Below are positions 56,725 to 64,000 of a stretch of DNA of 64,000 bases, piece by piece. The notes beneath the pieces were generated by a model, which was given only the letters and a program-made list of their open reading frames with translations, made no database searches and was not told the origin of the DNA. How positions within the stretch are numbered: position 1 is the first letter of the stretch; each line of letters opens with the position of its first letter. The stretch comes from Chelonoidis abingdonii (lineage: Eukaryota > Chordata > Testudines > Testudinidae). Where the stretch lies: assembly GCF_003597395.2 (NCBI RefSeq), contig NC_133770.1, positions 31,004,982-31,068,981 of the forward strand. Reading direction: 5' to 3'. Made by a program: the position numbers and the translations under genes.

Positions 56725-57945
56725 GGCCAGGTCTACACTGCGACTTTAAATCGGTTTAATGGCCGATATACCGATTTAACGCTGTACCCGTTCACACGAC
56801 GTCGTCATTAATATCGAGTTAAACGGCTCCTTAAATCGATTTCGGAACTCCTCCCAGACGAGAGGAGTAGCGCTAAATTCAAAAGTGATAACTCGGATTA
56901 GGGTTCGTGTGGACGGAAATCGACATTATTGGCCTCCTAGAGGTATCCCACAGGTACCACTGACCGCTCTGTCCCAATCCGAACTTCGGATGCGGAGTGC
57001 CGGTAAACGGAAAGCCCCGAGACCTTTAGAATTGACCATTTCCTGCTTTCACGTGCTCAGCTTCTGATCAGCACGTGGTGGTGATGCAGTCAATGCAAAA
57101 GTAGCTCTGCATTAACCTTAAGGGGAGATACTAGATCTGATCGCTTGTATGGTGAGACAAATCTGTTTTATTCAGGCATCTGGTTTAAGAACAGGAATGC
57201 AAGCGTTTGAAAAATAAAACTCCGGATACACAGAGGTGCGTGACAACCGTTAACGGGAGCCAAGAGGACTTCAAATGGGTATGCTCAGTGGAGGGAGGAG
57301 GACTGTCAGGGGAGGGGTAATGAGGACTCAAGTTACCAGTCTCCACAGCAGTCTCTGAACTATTTGCATTCTTGGCTGAGCGCCCAATGTCTGTGCTTAT
57401 ACACGGTTGTCTTGCGTAGTTCACCGAACAGCTGTCGTCTCTTCCCCCCCACAGCACTTTGATAGAGGAAGTAAAACTAATAATTTCTTGAGTTACTGTT
57501 AAATGTTCACCCTCTGTGTATCTGAATGCTGCTGGCAGAGAGTACGCGAGGTAGTTGACAACGGTCAGGATACTGGTTTGTTGATCTCAGTGGTCCATGA
57601 TTGCTGTGCATATGGCGTTTGCTCAATGCACTCCGCGAAAAGGCGCAAAGGGTTGTCTGCTGCCTTCCAAAGGGAGGGCTGAGGCTGTTACCCAGCACCA
57701 CCCGGGCAATGTTTTCTACCCCATCAGGCACTGATGCTTCTCAACACGGAAGTGGGAACTATGGGATAGCTGAGGAACAGCTACCCACAGTGCACCGCTC
57801 CTGAAATCGATGGTAGCTTTGGACCATGGACGCAAACAATCGATTTCGTGATCCCACTGTGGACGCACTAAACCGATTTTATTAGAACTGTTTTGTAATA
57901 TCGGTTTAAGCTAATTTGAAATAATCGTGCAGTGTAGACATACCC
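56725..57945. mobile_element. PIF/Harbinger-like element, 1.2 kb, CpG-rich
   Basis: The left end GGCCAGGTCTACACTGCGAC and the reverse complement of the right end, GGGTATGTCTACACTGCAC, are related. ATA lies on both sides (56722-56724, 57946-57948). Subterminal sequence is rich in ATCGGTTTAA, ATCGATTT and TAAACCGAT words on both ends. CpG is well retained, pointing to a young insertion. No transposase is recognised; minus-strand frames at 57185-57457 and 57507-57731 have no domain I can name. The class is inferred from end style and 3-bp flanks. Confidence 0.7.
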
Positions 57946-58618
57946 ATATATAGTTTTCACAACTCTAGTTATAACCTAATTTCCACTCTTCTGTAATGTA
58001 AAATTCTTGCTGGATTGGAGCCCAAGCATGTTAGTGGGGGCAAAAACTACTTGCTGAATGTCCGGAAGATGCCGAGTGACTATGTTAAAATGTTGGCAGA
58101 AGTTCAAACCATCAAAAAAGCATAAAACAGAACAAAAACAAAACAAAAATGGATGTGAGCAGCCTTTTCCTGCTGTGACTGCTTGGTGTGAAATTCGACA
58201 ACCTTTTCTTTTATGTCAACAACTGTTCCTAAAACACATCAATCAGTTTTCCTGAAGGAGCCACCTGGTTTCAATGTGGTCTCAGTTATTAGCATTGGGA
58301 GTGGCTAGTTAGTGGCCTGTGTTTGCTGGTGGGCTCTCATACACTATGTTCACAAAGCAATTGGCCTGCTTTTTAGCAATGTCTCCAGAGTAACCCAGGA
58401 CTGAATGGGCATGGAAGGGACTGGCCTGTCTTGTCTTCTCTAGAGGTACTACTTCCAATATAGGATTGACAGACACTGACAGGGTGTGTGTGCATTGCTG
58501 CTGTAATGTTATACAAATAGAGCACTTGCTATTTACTTGGTGCCTTACACAAGCTCTAGCATTCACTCTGTATACATAATAAAATGGGCCACCAACTCTC
58601 AGGTCTGCATCTTGGTAT
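57946..58618. other. Nothing recognised
   Basis: Unique sequence. An ACAAAAACAAAACAAAAA tract lies near 58131. Confidence 0.5.
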
Positions 58619-58619
58619 A

Positions 58620-58749
58620 GGCCCTGATTCAGTAAGGTACTTAAGTGTGTAGCTAATTTTAAGCCTGTGAGTCCTTAATTTGACTTCAGTAGGATTCTCA
58701 ACATTCTTAATATAAGGCATGTGCTTAAGTACTTTTCTGAATCAGAGCC
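58620..58749. mobile_element. Palindromic MITE, CTGATTCAG ends
   Basis: GGCCCTGATTCAGTAAGGTA CTTAAG at the left and CTTAAGTACTTTTCTGAATC AGAGCC at the right are inverted copies enclosing a diverged palindrome. Confidence 0.8.
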
Positions 58750-58871
58750 ATTAACAGTAAGGGAGAGAAAGAATGGTCCAGTGGTTAGGAACAAGCCTGG
58801 GGATAGGGAGAGTAGGGTTTAATGCCCTGCTTTTCCAGAGGCTTCCTGTGTGACCTGGGGCAAGTCACTTA

Positions 58872-60870
58872 GGACTGGAATCACAGAAAGACTGAGGCAC
58901 CTTAAATGCCTCTTTAGCCACCTAAATCCCAGACTCAGACCCTGTTGGGATTCACAAAACCTCTGCTCAAACCCTGTGGATGGCTAAGCTCACTTGGCAA
59001 CTACATTTTTGCAGTAAAAATTCCTGCAGTGCCTATGTTTTTGCCTGTGTGCAAATATACTGCAGCTCCACGCCAGGCATCTGGGGCCTAAGTGCCAGAG
59101 CAGTGCACAAACTGGGGGGAGATATTTGTTCCTGCACCTAATTTGTCAGTGGTGCCCAATTAGATAACCATGTTCAGAGCTCATCTTACTGGAGTGGGCC
59201 CCTGTAGGCAAGCTTAAACAAACTGGCTGCGGAGGAGCTGAGTGCAGGAGAGAAGGAGCTTGTGACAGCTATAACACTATCCTGCAATATCCTGGACAAA
59301 CTTTACCAAATTGAGTTTAGTACCTTTGGGATCCATCATATTAAAAATGCAATTGTTTATGTGTGATTGTATAGAACTTCTCTAGGAGGTAGCGGGAGGG
59401 GGGCGGTTGCTGGTCATCAGCCCTTTGAAGCCACCCCCTGGTAAGGTGTGCATGTATTGGTGCAAACCCAATTCTCCAGGGACCAAGGGACAAAGAAAGG
59501 ATTTTTGGATAAATATCCTGATTTTAAACAGGCTCAGGCCCCTTCTTCCTGATCCAGCAAATGAACAGGACACTTGGTCCACAGAGGGCCCCAATCCTTG
59601 GAAAGGGTTGGAAGGACTTGGCCGACTGAGGCCCCATAGAACTGAGTTTTCATTCTGAGCAAGGAATGTGATGAACTGAAAACCAAAGGGAAACTTCTGG
59701 GTGGGGTATTCCAGCCAGAGCCCATATTGGGGGAGGAGGCTGATCTCTGGTAAGCATATTAGCATGTGTGTAGGTTCTTTTAGTGTTTTAATATGTTTTT
59801 TTCTGTAATGCTTTAACCTTAAGAATAAAATATGCTTACTGAGAAGAACTGTATGGTAGCTTAATTGTGAGCAGTTACACTGCCATTAGCCTCTGAAGAG
59901 AAAGCAAGCTGGCCAGATGAGGCAGACCATCTTTTGCTGGAAATAACACCGTGAAGCTAGGGAACTGTTCAGGCTGGAAATACGCAGGTCAGGAGGGAGT
60001 GAGATGGGTATCTCCACCTAACGGAGGCAACAGCTGCAGAGCCATAAGCCTAGGAGTGGGTACCTTTGATGGATCATGGAAGGGAGAAACTTAGGTGCTG
60101 TTGCATTGAAGTGTGACAAATCTTCTTCATAACTTTTAGCCCAATGGGAAGGATACTCACATGGAATTGGGATACCCCTCCTGCAAGTCTCCCCCCTACC
60201 CCACCTGAGAGAGAGAAGGGATTTGAAAAGGGCTCTGCCAACTCTCAGGTGAGGCCCTGAACCACTGGACTTGGGATAAGCAGATGTGAGGCTCCCTCCA
60301 TCTTTTCTGAGGCAGTTGTTCCATTGTGGAGAAATAATTTTCAAAAGTCATGGGAGCACTCACATGAGTGCTCTAACCAACAGATTCCAGAGTCAGTGTC
60401 TGTTGCTGGCCTTTAATTATTTATTCACAGTGGAACAGCTTCAACAGGAGAGACTGAGGGAGACCCATTTCAGAATATCCCATAGCTCAGAGGCCTGAGC
60501 TTTCAGCTGAGAGGTGGCAGCTCCCTTTTCAAAGCCTTTCCCTGCTCCAGCTTTTTGCAAAAAACAGCCTAGGCACCTAATGCCACAGAAGGGTGTGCAG
60601 CTGAGAATCCCAAGCACAGGGAGGTGCCTCCCTGCATCCTGGACTTAAGTGCTGAGCTCCCTGATGGGTAAGGTGTAGGACATATGCTTCTCCTTGTCAT
60701 CTCCCATTAACTACCTTAGGTGAGGGGCCACCTAGCATGCTGGCTTTTGTATATCCCATTCTGAGGTGTTTGTGTCTCTCTATACACTGTATAGGGAGCC
60801 TAGGTGCCAAACTCAGGCCCTTTGGGTCTCAGTAATTCTCTAGGCCCCTGAAGGTTTCTGACTGTAGTCC
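58872..60870. mobile_element. PIF/Harbinger-like element, 2.0 kb, TTA TSD
   Basis: The left end GGACTGGAATCACAGAAA and the reverse complement of the right end, GGACTACAGTCAGAAAC, are related. TTA flanks at 58869-58871 and 60871-60873. Excision restores the MIR core exactly. The interior has multiple CCTAGGCACCTAA-type words and an LTR insertion (59261-59885). No transposase was recognised. Confidence 0.75.
59261..59885 (+). mobile_element. LTR-like repeat with poly(A) signal
   Basis: The block opens TGTGACAGC, contains CATCAGCCCTTTGAAGCCAC and GAAACTTCTGGGTGGGGTAT phrases of a turtle LTR I recall, carries AATAAA at 59824-59829 and ends near CAGTTACACTGCCA. No 4-6 bp duplication was matched, so the limits are approximate. 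Confidence 0.55.
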
Positions 60871-60965
60871 TTAGTCTCTCTGTGCCTCAGTTCCCCACCT
60901 GTAAAATGAGACTAGCAGCACTTCTGTACCTCACTGGAATGTTGTGAGGATAAATACTTCTAAAA

Positions 60966-61312
60966 CAAGAGTCGGCAACCTTTGCCACGCAGCCCATCAG
61001 GGTAATCCTCTGGTGGCCCACGAGACAGTTTGTTTACATTGACCGTCCGCAGGCACAGCCCCCCGCAGTTCCCAGTGGCCGCAATTTGCTGTTCCTGGCC
61101 AATGGGAGCTGTGGGAAGTGGCGCGGGCTGCAGGGACATGCTGGCCGGCACTTTCTGCAGCTCCCATTGGCCAAAAATGGTGAACTGTGGCCATTGGGAG
61201 ATGCGGGGGACGAGGGGAGGGGCACCTGCAGATGGTTAATGTAAACAAACTGTCTGACGGTCCGCCAGTGGATTACTCTGATGAGTCATGTGCTGCAGGT
61301 TGCTGACCCCTG
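60966..61312. mobile_element. hAT MITE, TIR CAGGGGTCGGCAACC-like, perfect TSD TTCTAAAA
   Basis: The 347-bp element starts CAAGAGTCGGCAACCT and ends AGGTTGCTGACCCCTG. TTCTAAAA flanks both sides exactly (60958-60965, 61313-61320). Internal CAGCTCCCATTGGCC and GGCCAATGGGAGCTG words form an inverted pair. It interrupts the MIR-like element. Confidence 0.95.
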
Positions 61313-61380
61313 TTCTAAAACATTGTGAGGTGCTCCAATGTTATGGTAATGGGGGCCATATAAGTACTTAAGATAGAGAG

Positions 61381-62950
61381 AGATCGGGTTGAATTGTGAA
61401 TTTAAGGAACTGCCCACACCAAGAGATGATGTGGAAGCCCACCATTCAAGTCAGAGTTCTTGGAGACATTGTGCTTCACTAGGCCTCAGAGAGCTTGGCA
61501 ACTGTACCATCCCTTGAAAGAGGACAACATGACTTCCTCCTGTGGGCCAGTTCTGCTGACTGGCATGGAAAAGGGGAAGGGTTATGATTCATATTTAACT
61601 ACTCCGAGTGGCATCCGAGACTCACACAGGACTTATATTCAGAGGAGCACAACAGTATGTAGGACCAAGCAGGGGGAAACTTCTTGTATCTGCTCCTCTC
61701 TATGCCCTTGTTCAGGACTGGGTACAAAACTGAGTCCTAAGGGCTGTGAAAGATTGTGTAGATACAATTTCTGCTCACTTCATGGAGTGATTTAACCCAT
61801 TAACATGCTGTTATGTTCTTCTAATACATCCCTTCTTTAAGGCAGCAGTACTTTTCTTCCAACTAAGGCATCACAGCACCAGGAAATCTTGACTTGGCAT
61901 ACTATTCTGGAGAAACACATTATACTGGCAGCAGTTCTAGTTGTGACATTACCATTTCACTGTGAATACTCTGTAGAATTAGCTCCAATTTTTGTGTCTT
62001 TGTACTGTGCCTGATCCTTATATACAAAACTCCCATTGCTTTGAATGAAGAGATGTGTCTGGAAAGAATCTAGGACTGGGTGCATGGTGGTAGTCAAACC
62101 CTGGCACATATTTGGCCAAATTTTCAGGTACCTATGTCCCAGTTCAATCCATAGTGTGTTGGCTAAATTAGCAGCCTTCACATAAGTGGATTTTTTCTGT
62201 GCTTCAAACTGCCGTAGATCTCAGGGTTCTGAGATGTGCTTCCTCTACAGAGAGGAAGTATGTACCCCCCGTCTTCTTCTGTACCTCATCCTTAAAGAGT
62301 GTGTGTCAGTTACAGACCCTGGCTACTTAGTTCAAAAGGTAAAGCCTCATGGCTCTGGCTCTAGAGGTCCATGGTTGTCACTCAAGATAGTGGCTGTCAT
62401 GCACCCACTTGCAACTGTATTTGCAAAGGTGTATTTGTGTAAGCAGAGTCAGGATGAGCTCTACCCTGACATCTGGTGGTGAATTTTGGCAAGTTGTGGA
62501 AAAGAACTTCAGGGATTGATCTTGTTTGCATAGGCACACCCACTCTTCCTACCATGAGCCCACAGCAGCCCAAATGGTCACATTGGCAGCTGTGAGATCC
62601 CCAGTTTCTCTGTTACCGGGGCAGGAAGAATAAAGAGTTGTTACCCTGAGTATGTGAATCAAGGACAGTGGAACTGTTTTATGACAGAGGGACTCGTCAT
62701 CGACTAAGTAGCACTCGTTAGACAAGGGACATGGGTTCCAAAATCCAGTGAATTGAGAGAGACTTGGGATGGGCATTTGTGCCTAGTGGCATGGGTCCCC
62801 TCTGAGGGCCTGAAATGCCAGCTGCACTGTCTCCTCTCTCCACTGTGGACTATCAGAGCTAATTTTGATTTCATTAGGTGTCTAGTTACAAGCTGCTGAG
62901 CTGAATTCACTTTGGGTCTACCAGCACTGAGGATCCCCTACTACAAGCTT
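61381..62950. other. Nothing recognised
   Basis: Unique-looking sequence with short domain-free frames. Confidence 0.5.
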
Positions 62951-62959
62951 AAACTACTA

Positions 62960-63678
62960 AAGAGCTAAAATTACTAAGAGCTGAAATCATTGAGTGCTGT
63001 GTTAAGTAGCAAAGGGGCCTGAATCTATATTGCTGAGTGACTGGTGGAGTGGAGCAATTTGTGGGATGGCTGGTGGAGCGGAGCGGCTGGCGGAGTGGAG
63101 CAGCTGGCAGACTGGCTTGTGGGGAAGGCTGCAGCAAAGCCCCACAGAGAGGTGGGGCAGTTGGCCTCGGACCATGCCCCTTAACACCCCCGGGTCCTGT
63201 TTTCCTCCCCCAGCCCCCATTTCTATCCAGGCTGGGAGGTAAAACTCTGCAGATAAACTTTTGAACTCTGGGGCTGTGCTGACCCTGGACAGAGACTTTT
63301 AGGTTGTTGGACTTTTGGGACTTTGGGGGATTTTGGGGTTGCTGGACTTAAGACCCTGAGCTGAAAAGGTCACTGCCAAACTTACTTGGGGGTGGGTCAT
63401 TTGTTCATGGTTTGTGTTATGAATTCTGTCTGTGGTGTTTCCCCAATATAATTCTGCATTGTTTCCTTCTTTTATTAAAAGGTTTTTGCTACACTCAGAC
63501 TCCATGCTTGCAAGAGGGGAAGTATTGCCTCTTAGAGGCACCCAGAGGGGTGGTATGTAATTGTCCCAGTCACTGGGTTGGGGCTTGAGCCGATTTTGCA
63601 TTGTGTTATTTAAATGGAACCCCTAGATACTGAATCCAGCCCTTGTTGCTGCCAACTGTGACCGGCAGAAGGGTTACA
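62960..63678 (+). mobile_element. LTR-like repeat, probable solo LTR, 3' end clear
   Basis: ATTAAA at 63474-63479 is followed by CTACACTCAGACTCCATGCT, GGGGAAGTATTGCCTCTTAG and the end CCGGCAGAAGGGTTACA, an R-U5-like order. Upstream iterations of GGTGGAGYGGAGC (63045-63105) lie in the U3-like part. The start is approximate. No internal region follows. Part of the same family lies at 10560-10767. Confidence 0.6.
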
Positions 63679-63871
63679 TTTGCATTCACATATCAGTAAT
63701 TGTACACTTAAATGCCTGTTTTTTCATGAAGTTGTCCAGTTTGTGAATGCAATTTTTGTTTTGTGTATGCAAATATGGCCTTTGGTGGGCACAGTAGGTG
63801 TGCACACATTTTTATAGGCAATTCTATAAAACAAGCAGTTGGACCCTTTTTTTTACTCCCTACAAGAAGTA

Positions 63872-64000
63872 TCTTAGACTCATAGACTTTAGGGTCAGAA
63901 GGGACCAATATGATCATCTAGTCTGACCTCCTGCACAAAGCAGGCCATAGAATCTTACCCATCCACTTCTATAACAAACCCCTAACCTGTGTCTGAGTTA
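63872..64000 (-). mobile_element. CR1 LINE 3' end, continuing beyond the window
   Basis: On the minus strand it contains GGAGGTCAGACTAGATGATC, ATATTGGTCCCTTCTGACCC and TAAAGTCTATGAGTCTA, the CR1 3' end. The body runs past base 64000. Confidence 0.9.

Larger units (their letters stand above)
58755..61380 (+). mobile_element. MIR-like SINE split into three by two insertions
   Basis: The pieces are 58755-58871, 60874-60965 and 61321-61380. The head has a GTCCAGTGGTTAGGA A-box-like and a GGGTTTAATGCCC B-box-like phrase. The core reads TGTGACCTGGGGCAAGTCACTTA, then continues across the first insertion as GTCTCTCTGTGCCTCAGTTC and CCTGTAAAATGAG. After the second insertion comes CATTGTGAGGTGCTCCAATG. 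Joining the flanks gives an uninterrupted MIR core. Confidence 0.85.

Noticed and set aside
1..64000. CRISPR array, bacterial operon, phage or plasmid content
   Set aside because: The repeat content is vertebrate. Direct repeats seen are microsatellites, minisatellites or TSDs, with no spacer-repeat structure or bacterial genes.

Overview
The window reads as non-coding vertebrate nuclear DNA, most likely from a turtle. CR1 LINE tails, tRNA-derived SINEs with CR1-like 3' ends (the layout known for the tortoise PolIII/SINE family), MIR-like elements, hAT and PIF/Harbinger transposons, Gypsy remnants and LTR-like repeats make up most of what I can name. The turtle assignment is inference from repeat content; a crocodilian or another sauropsid is not excluded. 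I found no exon set, rRNA gene, functional tRNA gene or CRISPR array. The long open frames are low-complexity, chance, or decayed transposon genes. Two 100-base N runs (17210-17309, 22310-22409) are assembly gaps.

Layout. 0.3-1.8 kb: unassigned interspersed repeats. 3.9-8.4 kb: a decayed hAT transposon (TTF finger/DUF4371/hAT dimerisation type), minus strand, split by a 1,243-bp LTR-like insertion with a 5-bp target-site duplication (TSD). 9.05-10.8 kb: a hAT MITE, the 3' end of an R2-type (restriction-like endonuclease) LINE, and an LTR fragment. 11-14.15 kb: a second hAT transposase relic pierced by three datable insertions. 15.4-20.9 kb: an LTR-like repeat broken by an RTE-like LINE and by a 2.6-kb PIF-like transposon flanked by TAA. 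24.4-26.6 kb: CR1 with a nested MITE and an internal duplication. 27.4-32.4 kb: an LTR-like unit and a Ty3/Gypsy relic interrupted by SINEs. 32.4-41 kb: mostly unassigned unique sequence. 41-44.2 kb: a three-layer MITE nest, then a hAT element carrying a copy of its own family. 45.6-50.9 kb: CR1, MIR and SINE remnants. 52.1-52.9 kb: an LTR with a perfect TSD. 56.7-57.9 kb: a CpG-rich PIF-like element. 58.7-61.4 kb: a MIR split by a 2-kb PIF-like element (itself carrying an LTR) and by a hAT MITE. 63-64 kb: an LTR and a CR1 tail running off the window.

The main result is an unusually readable insertion record. Many elements keep TIRs and TSDs, so their order can be read by nesting. The most notable point is that two PIF-type insertions, about 12.7 kb apart, used the same TTA of the MIR core. 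I did not find a convincing new host-encoded system.
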